Assembly (NCBI GenBank): GCA_014381745.1
Contig: JACNLA010000036.1
Location: forward strand, 14,821 to 63,096
DNA length: 48,276 nucleotides
Direction: 5' to 3'
Source: Actinomycetota bacterium
GTDB lineage: Bacteria; Actinomycetota; Acidimicrobiia; Acidimicrobiales; MedAcidi-G1
A program made the position numbers and the translations under genes. How positions within the stretch are numbered: the first letter of the stretch is position 1; each line of letters starts with the position of its first letter. The notes under the pieces were generated by a model. The model was not told the DNA's origin. It ran no database searches and saw only the letters and a program-made list of their open reading frames with translations. Below, piece after piece: positions 8,817 to 16,698 of the stretch.

Positions 8817-9608
8817 TCAGGCACCCAGGTATGCCTGGGTGAAGCCGACGATCCTGCCGCCGTTGAGCGAGTCGGCCACCTTCACCTTGTCGCCGTGGAG
8901 GCCCTGTTCCAGGAGAACCATCTCACGGAACCAGCCTGTCAGACGCCCCTCGACGATCTTCTCCCATGCCGGTTCGGGCTTACCCTCGGCCTTGGTAATC
9001 TCCAGCAGGGCCGTGCGTTCCGCCTCGACCCTCTCGGGATCGACATCTTCGCGGCTGAGTACCGACGGCTTGGCAAAGGCGACGTGCAACGCCACCTGAT
9101 GGAGGGTCTCCTGGTCGATTCCCTCTCCCTCGACGATCACACCGTTGACGCCGCGTCCGTCCTGTAAGTGCAGGTAGGTGTCGATCGTGTTGCCCTCGGA
9201 TGCCTCGACCAGACGAACCACACCCAACTCGACGTTTTCCTTTACCGCCAGCCTCAGGTCGTCGAGTTCAGCGGCCCTTGCATCGACGGCTGCCTCGCCG
9301 TCGACCAGCACCGCCTCGGCCAGCTCGTTGGCAAGCGAAAGGAACCTCTCGGACTTGGCCGAGAAGTCGGTTTCACACTTGAGGTGAACCAGCGCTGCCC
9401 TACCTTCGCCGATGGCTAGGCCAACAACGCCCTCGACGTTCTCGCGGTCGGAGCGGGTGGCTGCCTTGGCCAGGCCCTTTTCACGCAGGAACTGTGTGGC
9501 GGCTTCAAAGTCTCCGTCGACCTCTACGAGCGCCCTCTTGGCATCCATCATCCCGGCACCTGTGGCATCCCGCAGGGCCTTGACGTCCTTGGCGGAGATC
9601 TCTGTCAT
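8817..9608 (-). CDS. tsf: Translation elongation factor Ts
   Basis: Guanine-nucleotide exchange factor for EF-Tu. The N-terminal UBA-like domain ([19 protein letters not shown]) is followed by the Ts core ([35 protein letters not shown]). 263 aa is typical for actinobacteria. The start overlaps the rpsB stop by 4 nt. Its last codons contain a perfect inverted repeat just before pyrH. Confidence 0.97.
   Translation of the reverse strand: MTEISAKDVKALRDATGAGMMDAKRALVEVDGDFEAATQFLREKGLAKAATRSDRENVEGVVGLAIGEGRAALVHLKCETDFSAKSERFLSLANELAEAVLVDGEAAVDARAAELDDLRLAVKENVELGVVRLVEASEGNTIDTYLHLQDGRGVNGVIVEGEGIDQETLHQVALHVAFAKPSVLSREDVDPERVEAERTALLEITKAEGKPEPAWEKIVEGRLTGWFREMVLLEQGLHGDKVKVADSLNGGRIVGFTQAYLGA
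8822..8841 (-). promoter_or_regulatory. Inverted repeat at the tsf-pyrH junction
   Basis: Perfect 8-bp stem (cacccagg / cctgggtg) with a 4-nt loop, inside the last codons of tsf and 9 nt before the pyrH ATG. There is no U-tract. It could attenuate transcription between the ribosomal and UMP-kinase parts of the operon, or protect the rpsB-tsf 3' end; the sequence alone does not decide. Confidence 0.4.
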
Positions 9609-10675
9609 TGGGTGGCCTCGTCGTCAGAAGCGTCGCTGCCTGCGCTCTCGGGCTCGGCGGCCTCGTCGGATTCAACTGGGGCTTCCTCGGCGACGACATC
9701 CTCGACGACCGGCGCCTCCTCGGCGGCGGCATCCTCGACGACCGGAGCTTCCTCAGCGGTGGCATCCTCGACCACCGGAGCTTCCTCAACGACGGGTGCC
9801 TCCTCAGCGGTGGCTTCCTCAACGACGGGTGTCTCTTCGCTGGGCGGTGTCTCGCCTGCGGGCGCATCCTCGACCACACGGGCATCACGCTTCGCTGCGG
9901 CGGTAGCCGCCTCGTCGCGGGCCTGAGCCTGTTCGGCCGCCTTGTCCTCGGCTGTGAGAGACGGGCCGTCATCCGTCTCGCGGCGGGAGTTGTAGATGAA
10001 GCGTCCCTCCTCGACTGCGTCGGCGATGATCCGGCACAGGAGGCTCCCCGAGCGGATGGCGTCGTCGTTCCCGGGGATCAGATACTGGATCTCGTCAGGG
10101 TTGCAGTCGGTATCGACCACGGCGATAACCGGGATTCCGAGCTTGTTGGCCTCGGTCACGGCGATGTGTTCCTTGACGGTGTCAAGGACGAAGATGGCGT
10201 CGGGAAGCGACTCCATCTCCTGAATACCGCCCAGGTTCCTCTGGAGCTTCTCGAGCTCGCGGGAGATGAGCAGGGCCTCTTTCTTGGGCATCGCCTCGAA
10301 CTCGCCGGAGTCGCGCATGCGCTGGTACTCCTGCATCTTTCCGACACGCTTTGAGATCGTCTGGAAGTTGGTGAGCATTCCACCCAGCCAACGCTGGTTC
10401 ACGTGGGGCATGCCGCACTTCTCGGAATAGGAGAGGATGGCGTCCTGAGCCTGGCGCTTGGTTCCGACGAACAGCACACGGCCGCCATCGGCCACGAGGT
10501 CACGTGTGAACTTGTACGCCAACTCGATCCGCTCGAGGGTCTGTTGAAGGTCAATGATGTAGATACCCGAGCGCTCACCGTGGATGAACCTCTGCATCCT
10601 TGGATCCCAGCGGCGGGTCTGGTGTCCGAAGTGGACCCCTGCCTCCAGCAACTGCTTCATGGTCACGACTGCCAT
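9605..10675 (-). CDS. rpsB: 30S ribosomal protein S2 with long acidic repeat tail
   Basis: Primary 30S protein S2. The start is the ATG at 10673-10675 ([20 protein letters not shown]), with AGGAG 8 nt upstream; longer starts would add unrelated sequence. The normal S2 fold runs to about residue 235 ([20 protein letters not shown], then VEEGRFIY). Residues from about 235 to 356 are an added tail: an Ala/Glu-rich charged linker, then repeated (A/V)EEAPVVED-type units. Ordinary S2 is about 230-270 aa. First gene of the eight-gene run to ispG. Confidence 0.96.
   Translation of the reverse strand: MAVVTMKQLLEAGVHFGHQTRRWDPRMQRFIHGERSGIYIIDLQQTLERIELAYKFTRDLVADGGRVLFVGTKRQAQDAILSYSEKCGMPHVNQRWLGGMLTNFQTISKRVGKMQEYQRMRDSGEFEAMPKKEALLISRELEKLQRNLGGIQEMESLPDAIFVLDTVKEHIAVTEANKLGIPVIAVVDTDCNPDEIQYLIPGNDDAIRSGSLLCRIIADAVEEGRFIYNSRRETDDGPSLTAEDKAAEQAQARDEAATAAAKRDARVVEDAPAGETPPSEETPVVEEATAEEAPVVEEAPVVEDATAEEAPVVEDAAAEEAPVVEDVVAEEAPVESDEAAEPESAGSDASDDEATQ
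9687..9838 (-). repeat. 33-nt tandem repeats encoding the S2 tail
   Basis: Units of 33 nt, for example 9704-9736, 9737-9769 and 9788-9820, with a partial unit at 9770-9787, encode an 11-residue motif of the type VVEDAxAEEAP. The units differ mostly at synonymous or A/V positions, so the repeat is maintained at protein level. Confidence 0.8.
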
Positions 10676-10761
10676 GTCGTGGTCTCCTTCCCATCGGTTC
10701 TTCTCGTCCCCACCCTGCGCCCGTGGGCGACCGTGGGTGGGTGGGGATGAATCTCTCATGG

Positions 10762-10780
10762 CCGGCACACGGTGTGCCGG
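10762..10780 (-). terminator. Strong hairpin between the M23/lipase gene and rpsB
   Basis: Near-perfect palindrome ccggcacac-g-gtgtgccgg, 67 nt after the stop of the upstream gene and 87 nt before the rpsB start on the minus strand. No U-tract follows, so it is either a U-less terminator of the secreted-protein gene or part of an rpsB leader. Confidence 0.5.
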
Positions 10781-10846
10781 ACCGGGGGTGGAGTGTACCG
10801 GCGGTCGACCGGCCTCCGACCTCGCGGTCCGACAGGTGAGGCACCC

Positions 10847-12505
10847 TCAGCCAGACACCACAGTGTCAACGAGACCATCGACCGGGCCGGCTATCGACAC
10901 CATCTCGTGGGCTCCCTGGATCAGACGGGGCACGACAGCGGCTCCAACCCGGTGCAGCAGCGATCGACAGGAAGGTGCCCTTCCGGCAAGGAACAGAGAT
11001 ATCTCGCGGCTGGTGTCCTCGTCGCCGACGAGACCATCGTGTCCGAAGCGGCCACCCGATCCGAGGGTGACCGTCTCTGCGCCGTCAAAGGCGGTTCGGA
11101 CTGCGGGCACGAGCGGATCTGCCATTGATCCGATGCTCAACATCGGCACGTTGTCTGGAAGAGCCGCCTGTGTGCCTGACGCCAGGTCCTCAATGATCGG
11201 CGAGCCTGCGGGTATTCCCAACCATCCCGTGAGGCCGGCAATGCCCGGGACGGAGCCGATCCTGTCGATGGTCCTGGCTGGTGCCAACCCACGATGGGGG
11301 CTGGCAATGGTCACAATTCGTACAACAGCCGGGACATCCCAGGTGCTCATCTGTCCGACTGCTGCCACTGCGACCATGCCGCCGATGGAGAACCCGTACA
11401 CCTCGATTGTGGCGCCGGGACGGAGTCGCCGAATGTCGTCGAGGAGGTCGGCCAAGAGGTCAGCACTATCAGCCACCGACCTGTGGGTGGCCTCGGGCCT
11501 ATTCAGGGTCGCTGGAAGCGGATCGGACCAGAGGCCGTCGGTGTTGTGGCTGTCGCGGACACGGCCGCCGTCGTAGGAGAACCTGATGACGTCAGTCGAG
11601 GCAAAGCCAAGGGCGTCCATGTCAAGGTCGACTATCGGCCCACCGTCTGCGGTGGTGTTCAGGCCTGGCACGAGAACGGCCACGCGCTGCCCGTCTGGTG
11701 GTGCCGGCCGAATGGATTCGGGGGTGCACTCGGGTGGGCTGATGACCGCCGAGGTGAGGGCCATGCCGAGGTCGGCCCACGCCTGGATGGCTATCACCGG
11801 TTTGGCAACCGTCCAGATGTAGCGCTCGACCATCAGGCGGCCGGCCTCGAGGCTGACGTCTACACCCTCGGCGACCCGATCAGAGACCCAGGTGCCGGCT
11901 GAGCTGGCAGCCCCTACCAGCCGACTGAGGTTGGACCTCTCCTCTAGGCGACGTGCCTCACGAGCGGCGCTTGCAACGGCCTCGTCGTCGTGTGGCGCCA
12001 GTTGGGCCCGCAGGATGGGCTGTCGGCCGATGATGCCGCCCGGGTCCATGTAGGCGCCAGACGGATCCCGGACACCGAAGTGGACCCGACGCGCAGCCCG
12101 CCCCACCACGGCACCTGCGAGAAGGCGACTGTTCTCTGCCACGTCAACGCTTGCCAGAAACGAGTAGCTGGTACGAAGTCCATCGTCGTGGAGGATCGTG
12201 ACGTGGAGGGTGCCGGCGACAGAGCCGGCGAAGATGACGAGCCCGTCTGCAGCAGCCACGACGGCCTCGCCGGGGAAGGTGGCGTATTCCAACCCCCGGT
12301 TTCCCGGGAGCCACGGTTTGGCTGGGGGCCTGTAGCCGTCTACGACGGGCCCGTCCACGGGATGCCTGTAGACGACATTCTCGTCGGCCGGTGACGGGTC
12401 GGAGGGGGCGTCGGGCGGTTGGGCCGACGCTGGAGCCGCTGAGGCGATGGTGCCTCCGATGATGGCGACGGCCACCAGAACGGCGGTGAGGGCTCTGTTT
12501 CTCAT
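10847..12505 (-). CDS. Secreted protein: degenerate M23 (LytM-like) domain fused to a lipase-like alpha/beta hydrolase
   Basis: 552 aa with a clear signal peptide (about 1-28, ending PASA-Q). Residues about 47-160 follow the M23 endopeptidase fold (GEAVVAAADGLVIFAG, HDDGLRTSYSFL, VHFGVRDPSG), but the zinc residues are lost: HxGxD is NRGLE (69-73), the usual YxHL is YSFL, and HxH is RVH (140-142). A helical linker leads to an alpha/beta-hydrolase domain from about 272 (VAVLVPGLNT) with nucleophile motif GFSIGG (S373), SMADPL and FGHDGL as likely Ser-Asp-His. A plain M23 gene stands next to rpsB in other actinobacteria; here it has become a likely cell-wall-binding or scaffolding module carrying an esterase. 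SD GGAG lies 5 nt before the ATG. Substrate unknown. Confidence 0.8.
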   Translation of the reverse strand: MRNRALTAVLVAVAIIGGTIASAAPASAQPPDAPSDPSPADENVVYRHPVDGPVVDGYRPPAKPWLPGNRGLEYATFPGEAVVAAADGLVIFAGSVAGTLHVTILHDDGLRTSYSFLASVDVAENSRLLAGAVVGRAARRVHFGVRDPSGAYMDPGGIIGRQPILRAQLAPHDDEAVASAAREARRLEERSNLSRLVGAASSAGTWVSDRVAEGVDVSLEAGRLMVERYIWTVAKPVIAIQAWADLGMALTSAVISPPECTPESIRPAPPDGQRVAVLVPGLNTTADGGPIVDLDMDALGFASTDVIRFSYDGGRVRDSHNTDGLWSDPLPATLNRPEATHRSVADSADLLADLLDDIRRLRPGATIEVYGFSIGGMVAVAAVGQMSTWDVPAVVRIVTIASPHRGLAPARTIDRIGSVPGIAGLTGWLGIPAGSPIIEDLASGTQAALPDNVPMLSIGSMADPLVPAVRTAFDGAETVTLGSGGRFGHDGLVGDEDTSREISLFLAGRAPSCRSLLHRVGAAVVPRLIQGAHEMVSIAGPVDGLVDTVVSG

Positions 12506-12570
12506 TTCATCTCCAAGGTGTGGTTTTCAGGCTTGGGGAAGTCGGTGCCGGTTGCGGGTTGTCGGGTGTG

Positions 12571-13746
12571 TCAGGGAACCTCCTGCCCTGCGCAGCGCTG
12601 CAGGAAACCGTGTTCTTCGGCCACCAGGCCGGCACGCTGCAGCCGACCGACCGCTGAGCCGAGCTGCACCGGCGCGAGTCGGGTTCTGGTAGCCAGCCCG
12701 TCGAGGGTCGTCGGCTCCCAACCGAGCGCTTCGAGGACATCGAGGTCAGCGGGGTCGCAACCGGACGGCCTCCGGGTCATGTCCTTATCGGGGTCGACGG
12801 AACCGGAGCCGACAAGGTCGAGGGCGCAGAGGACGTCGGCGAGGCCACAGACCGGTGCCGCACCATCTGCCAGGAGGCGGTTGGTCCCTTCCGACGCCGG
12901 ACTTCGGATCGACCCGGGAACAACCATCACCGGACGGTCACGCTCGAGCGCGGCCGCGACCGTGTACATGGAACCACCCTCGAGGTGTGACTCAACCACG
13001 ACCAGCACGTCGGCGAGTGCTGCGATGATCCGGTTGCGGGCCGGGAACCTCCACCTTGCAGGGCCAACGCCCAGAGGTGCCTCGGACAGGATCTGTCCAG
13101 CCTCGGCCACACGGTGCCAGAGAGAACGGTTTCGGGCCGGATAGACCACATCGAGCCCTGTTGCGACCACCGCAACCGGCGGTGAACCGCCGTCGACTGC
13201 GAGCACCCCGGAATGACTGGCCGCGTCGATTCCAGAAGCCAGGCCCGAGACCACGACGACACCCGCCTCGGCCAGGCCCCGCCCAAGCTCGACAGCCACC
13301 TCGGTTCCGTAACGGGTGCATCTACGGGTACCCACAATTGCGACCGCTGGGCCGTGGTTCTGGACCACGGGCCGGCCGATGGAGAACAGGACCTCTGGTG
13401 GTTCAGGGTCGTCGGTCAGGGCCGGTGGATACAGGGCGGCACCACGGCCGGCTACGACAACCCCCGCCTCGATCAGATCATCCATGACAACTCCCGGAGG
13501 CCTTCGGTGTGCAGCCTCGACCCATGTGGTCGACACCGACTCCACACGTGGGCCGATCACCTCTGAGACCTCGGGTGGCAACCGACCACTCGACACGGCC
13601 TTCCATGCGGCGGCTGCACCCAGTGAGGCCAGGAGCACCCGCAGACGCGCTGGTCCCATCTCGGGGAGGCCGGCCAGTGCCGCCATGAAGGCTTCGTCTT
13701 CTGGCCGGCTCGACACCTGCGCACCTGATACAGGATTACCGGACAC
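12571..13746 (-). CDS. dprA: DNA-processing protein DprA
   Basis: Binds incoming single-stranded DNA and loads RecA during transformation; widely kept also in species not known to be competent. Visible: N-terminal helix-hairpin-helix-like part (GLPEMGPARLRVLLASLGAA), Rossmann DNA-binding core (VAIVGTRRCTRYG, VVSGLASGIDAASHSG, PARNRIIAALADVLVVVE, EGTNRLLADGA) and a C-terminal winged helix (about 330-385). 391 aa. It overlaps comM by 11 nt, so the two are translated together. Confidence 0.95.
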   Translation of the reverse strand: MSGNPVSGAQVSSRPEDEAFMAALAGLPEMGPARLRVLLASLGAAAAWKAVSSGRLPPEVSEVIGPRVESVSTTWVEAAHRRPPGVVMDDLIEAGVVVAGRGAALYPPALTDDPEPPEVLFSIGRPVVQNHGPAVAIVGTRRCTRYGTEVAVELGRGLAEAGVVVVSGLASGIDAASHSGVLAVDGGSPPVAVVATGLDVVYPARNRSLWHRVAEAGQILSEAPLGVGPARWRFPARNRIIAALADVLVVVESHLEGGSMYTVAAALERDRPVMVVPGSIRSPASEGTNRLLADGAAPVCGLADVLCALDLVGSGSVDPDKDMTRRPSGCDPADLDVLEALGWEPTTLDGLATRTRLAPVQLGSAVGRLQRAGLVAEEHGFLQRCAGQEVP

Positions 13747-15253
13747 TGGGGCCCACCGGGCTGAACGGATCTATCCGGAGGCTGAGGGCTGTGTCGACCA
13801 GATCAGGTCCGAGCCGACCGTCGCCATCCATCAGGTCGCTGATCGTGAGGGCCACTGCACGCACCCGGTGGAGGCCACGGGCACTCAGGCGCCCAGCGTG
13901 GAGGGCAGCCTCGAGCAGGCGAACCGCTGCCGGTTCGAGCACCGCCGCGTCTTCGAGGTCGGACGGTGAGAGGTCGGCGTTGACCCTCACCCCCCTTTCG
14001 CGCGCCCGCTTTCTGGCTGACTCGACCCGTTCGGCCACGCTGGCTGATGCCTCACCGGGGTTTCCATCCAGGAGTTCCCCGGGATCGGGGCGTTGGACAT
14101 CGACCCTCAGGTCGAAGCGGTCAAGCAACGGGCCCGAGACGCGTCTGACGTATCGAGCCCGGACAGATTCTGGACACCGACAGCCACCGGGTGCGCCGGA
14201 TCCTCCGCAGGGGCACGGGTTCATCGCCGCCACCATCAGAACCCGGGCCGGGTACTCGGCACTGCCGGCCACCCGACTGACCCTCACCGTTCCCTCCTCG
14301 AGGGGTTGACGGAGCGTGTCGAGAACCTTCGGGGAGAACTCTCCCAGTTCGTCAAGGAACAGCACCCCGCCGTGGGCGAGGCTCATCTCACCGGGCCGCA
14401 TCGTGCCGCTGCCTCCACCCACCAGGGCGGCTGCGGAGGCACCGTGGTGTGGTGCCCTCCAAGGTGGGCGCCGCACGAGGCCGCCGGGCGGCAGGTCCTG
14501 CCCTGCTGCTGACCTGATCCGGGCGACCTGGAGGGCATCGGCGCCGTCGAGCCTGGGCAGCAGGCCCGGGAGACGCCTGGCAAGCATGCTCTTGCCGGCA
14601 CCGGGCGGGCCGATCATGAGGAGGTGGTGACCGCCGGTGGCAGCCACCTCTAGGGCGAAGCGGGGTATCGGCTGGCCCCGAACGTCCGAGAGGTCGGGGC
14701 CCTCGGTCGGTTCGTCTACCTCGTCTCGGGTCGGCGTGGCCGGCCATTCGTCGTCACCGCGCAGCGCCCTGACCAGACCCCGCAGGTCGCTGATGGCGTG
14801 CACCTGTCGGGCCTCTACGAGGGACGCCTCGAGCCGGTTCTCGGGTGCCACCACGACGGCGTCGACCTCGACGGCATCGACAAGTGGGAGGGCCCCCGCC
14901 ACGGGCCTGATGGATCCGTCAAGGCCCAGCTCGCCGAGAAATGCCAGGCCGTCGACTGTCTCCGGTTCCAGCTCACCGCATGCCACAAGCAGGCCGACCG
15001 CCATTGCAAGGTCGAGGACCGCTCCGGCCTTAGGTACGCCGGTGGGAGCCAGGTTCACGGTGATTCGGCGGGACGGCCACGACAGCCCGCTCGAGACCAG
15101 GGCCGCCCGTACGCGGTCCCGGGCCTCCCTGCATGAGGTGTCGGGCAGGCCCACCACTCCGAAGGCGGGAAGGCCGTTGGCGACGTGGACCTCAACGCGG
15201 ACCGGATGGCCACTCACACCAAGAAGGGTGGCTGAGTTGATGCTGGCGAGCAT
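13736..15253 (-). CDS. comM: ComM-like YifB family Mg-chelatase-type AAA+ ATPase
   Basis: Hexameric AAA+ helicase that promotes branch migration during uptake of homologous DNA in transformable bacteria. Order: N-terminal Lon-like domain (VEVHVANGLPAFGVVGLPD), Walker A GPPGAGKSMLARRLPGLLP, Walker B GVLFLDELGEF, MNPCPCGG with a CRCP pair, and the C-terminal Mg_chelatase_C domain (ARGLHRVRAVALTISDLMDG). 505 aa is standard. The ATG at 15251-15253 has a very strong SD (GGGAGGAG) that lies in the arm of a hairpin. Confidence 0.95.
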   Translation of the reverse strand: MLASINSATLLGVSGHPVRVEVHVANGLPAFGVVGLPDTSCREARDRVRAALVSSGLSWPSRRITVNLAPTGVPKAGAVLDLAMAVGLLVACGELEPETVDGLAFLGELGLDGSIRPVAGALPLVDAVEVDAVVVAPENRLEASLVEARQVHAISDLRGLVRALRGDDEWPATPTRDEVDEPTEGPDLSDVRGQPIPRFALEVAATGGHHLLMIGPPGAGKSMLARRLPGLLPRLDGADALQVARIRSAAGQDLPPGGLVRRPPWRAPHHGASAAALVGGGSGTMRPGEMSLAHGGVLFLDELGEFSPKVLDTLRQPLEEGTVRVSRVAGSAEYPARVLMVAAMNPCPCGGSGAPGGCRCPESVRARYVRRVSGPLLDRFDLRVDVQRPDPGELLDGNPGEASASVAERVESARKRARERGVRVNADLSPSDLEDAAVLEPAAVRLLEAALHAGRLSARGLHRVRAVALTISDLMDGDGRLGPDLVDTALSLRIDPFSPVGPSVR

Positions 15254-15284
15254 GGCTCCTCCCGAGCAGAGACTGCGGGAGGAG
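15254..15284 (-). promoter_or_regulatory. Hairpin sequestering the comM ribosome-binding site
   Basis: On the minus strand CTCCTCCC (15277-15284) can pair with the comM SD GGGAGGAG (15256-15263). An inner GCAG/CTGC stem (15266-15269 with 15273-15276), a triloop and a 2-nt bulge complete a 12-bp helix ending 2 nt before the ATG. If formed in the mRNA it would block initiation. Confidence 0.5.
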
Positions 15285-15377
15285 TCGTTGGGCGCCGACT
15301 CCGAGCGGCTGCGTCCGACTCTACGGTGCCGGTGTCCGGTTCACGACCGTCAGGTGGGTTCGAGCAGTCGAAGCGAC

Positions 15378-15383
15378 GATACT
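15378..15383 (+). promoter_or_regulatory. Possible -10 box (GATACT) 6 nt before a leaderless small gene
   Basis: GATACT ends 6 nt before the ATG at 15390, and no SD is present. It matches the ATnnT part of the actinobacterial -10 consensus but lacks the first T. No good -35 is visible. Confidence 0.3.
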
Positions 15384-15389
15384 TGGGTG

Positions 15390-15500
15390 ATGGGACTCAG
15401 CCCGAAGCGCTCAAGGCAGAGCCGACCCGACCAACTTCTCTACGTGGGTTCGGCGCTGCTTGTCGCGGTTGTGCTCATCGTGTGGGCACTCTTCGGATGA
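15390..15500 (+). CDS. Small single-pass membrane protein (36 aa)
   Basis: Unrecognised. It begins MGLSPKRSRQSRPDQ, a basic, probably cytoplasmic end, then one transmembrane segment (about 17-36: LLYVGSALLVAVVLIVWALF). The basic-then-hydrophobic layout is typical of real small membrane proteins. It lies on the opposite strand to comM and yraN and 43 nt before a zinc-binding small gene on the same strand. No SD, but a -10-like box just upstream. It could be a chance reading frame. Confidence 0.5.
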   Translation: MGLSPKRSRQSRPDQLLYVGSALLVAVVLIVWALFG

Positions 15501-15543
15501 TGCTCCGAGTCCTGACCGGGCATCCGGATCGACGGGGGATGTA

Positions 15544-15744
15544 ATGGAAGACCCGGAGGTGCTCGGCGACCTGGAGGTCAGGTTCATTCAGCCGTATCAG
15601 GCCACCAAGGCCTACACCTGCCCCGGCTGCCACCGGGAGATCCCGCAAGGTCTCGGCCACATGGTGGTTGTCCCCGTGGAAGCACCTGACCTGCGGCGCC
15701 ACTGGCACCGTGGCTGCTGGACCGGCCGGCGCACCCGTAGTTGA
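15544..15744 (+). CDS. Small actinobacterial zinc-ribbon-like protein (66 aa)
   Basis: A short protein type I recognise from actinobacteria, sometimes misnamed ATP/GTP-binding protein; function unknown. Conserved elements: QPYQATKAYTCPGC (C26, C29), GLGHMVVVP (H39) and DLRRHWHRGCW (H53, H55, C58), a credible Cys/His metal site. GGGGG just upstream may act as SD. It ends 10 nt before the convergent yraN stop. An in-frame ATG at 15460 would add 28 residues unlike the family. Confidence 0.75.
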   Translation: MEDPEVLGDLEVRFIQPYQATKAYTCPGCHREIPQGLGHMVVVPVEAPDLRRHWHRGCWTGRRTRS

Positions 15745-15754
15745 GCCGGCTCAG

Positions 15755-16135
15755 CTAGAAGGCTCCCTCCAGCCTCTCGACCCGACCCGGAAGCACGGCG
15801 ACCACGTCGAACCGGATGGAACCCGATCGACCGTCGGCCTTGATCCACTCAACTGCCGCCTGGCGTAATCGACCCTGGCGCCTCTGGTCCACGGCCTCGG
15901 CGGGGTGGCCGAAGGCCTCAGAGGTCCTCGTCTTGACCTCGCAAAACACAACGGTTCCGCTGCGTTCGAGGATTAGGTCGATCTCGCCTGACCCACAGCG
16001 CCAGTTACGGGCCAGCACCCGGTAGCCGTCTCGGCGGTAGTAGCGCTCGGCTACTCGCTCACCCCAGCGACCCAGGGCCAGATGCCCGGCGCTGCCAGAT
16101 GCTGAAGTCGATTCGTCGGCCGTGGTCCTCGCCAT
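15755..16135 (-). CDS. yraN: YraN family (UPF0102) nuclease-like protein
   Basis: Small protein with a Holliday-junction-resolvase/restriction-endonuclease fold; role unproven. The motif is intact: LGRWGERVAERYYRRDGY, GEIDLILERSGTVVFCEVKT (Asp and Glu-x-Lys of the PD-(D/E)XK core). 126 aa is the usual length. Found with comM and dprA in many bacteria. Start is ATG at 16133-16135 with TAGCGT 7 nt upstream and no SD, so the mRNA may be leaderless. The rnhB and lepB genes often found next to it are absent. Confidence 0.92.
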   Translation of the reverse strand: MARTTADESTSASGSAGHLALGRWGERVAERYYRRDGYRVLARNWRCGSGEIDLILERSGTVVFCEVKTRTSEAFGHPAEAVDQRRQGRLRQAAVEWIKADGRSGSIRFDVVAVLPGRVERLEGAF

Positions 16136-16142
16136 GGCGGGG

Positions 16143-16148
16143 ACGCTA
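16143..16148 (-). promoter_or_regulatory. -10 box (TAGCGT) for yraN, probably leaderless
   Basis: TAGCGT on the minus strand fits TAnnnT and ends 7 nt before the yraN ATG, placing the transcription start at or next to the start codon. Confidence 0.45.
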
Positions 16149-16166
16149 GGAACCGCCTGTGACAGA

Positions 16167-16194
16167 CGTGGCCCGCCATACTGGAAGGGCCACG
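16167..16194 (-). terminator. Hairpin terminator candidate after rplS
   Basis: Perfect 8-bp stem cgtggccc / gggccacg with a 12-nt loop, 27 nt beyond the rplS stop and just before the yraN -10 box. No U-tract, as is common for high-GC actinobacteria. Confidence 0.5.
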
Positions 16195-16221
16195 GGGAGC
16201 CCCCGAAACGGAGGCAGCGGG

Positions 16222-16569
16222 TTAGAAGTCCCGCTTCTCCTTGATCTTGGCCTTCTTGCCGATGCGGTCACGCAGGTAGTACAACTTGGCCCTGCGGACG
16301 TCTCCCCTGCTCATCACCTCGATGTGGTCGATGACAGGTGAGTGGATCGGAAAGGTGCGTTCCACGCCGACGCTGAAGCTGATCTTGCGCACGGTGAAGG
16401 TCTCACGCACGCCGCTTCCCTGACGGGCGATGACCACGCCCTCAAACACCTGCACACGCTGACGGTTGCCCTCGGTCACACGCACGTGGACCTTGAGGCT
16501 GTCACCGGGACCGAAGTCGGGAACATCGTCACGGAGGTTCTGGCTGTCAACGAGATCGGTGGGCTGCAT
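16222..16569 (-). CDS. rplS: 50S ribosomal protein L19
   Basis: L19 lies at the 30S-50S interface. The start is ATG at 16567-16569 ([19 protein letters not shown]) with AAGGA about 8 nt upstream; a longer start at 16632 adds 21 residues that do not fit. Family segments: [53 protein letters not shown] and [18 protein letters not shown]. 115 aa. It follows trmD. Confidence 0.96.
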   Translation of the reverse strand: MQPTDLVDSQNLRDDVPDFGPGDSLKVHVRVTEGNRQRVQVFEGVVIARQGSGVRETFTVRKISFSVGVERTFPIHSPVIDHIEVMSRGDVRRAKLYYLRDRIGKKAKIKEKRDF

Positions 16570-16698
16570 GGCTCGTCCTTGAACGGTTCGTCCCTGAAGG
16601 GATCGGGTCTGGATGGAACCGGGGTCAGGCACCGGGACCGGGCAACAAGCATAGGCGCCGCCGAACCTGACGCCACCGGTGAACCGGTCACACCCGGC

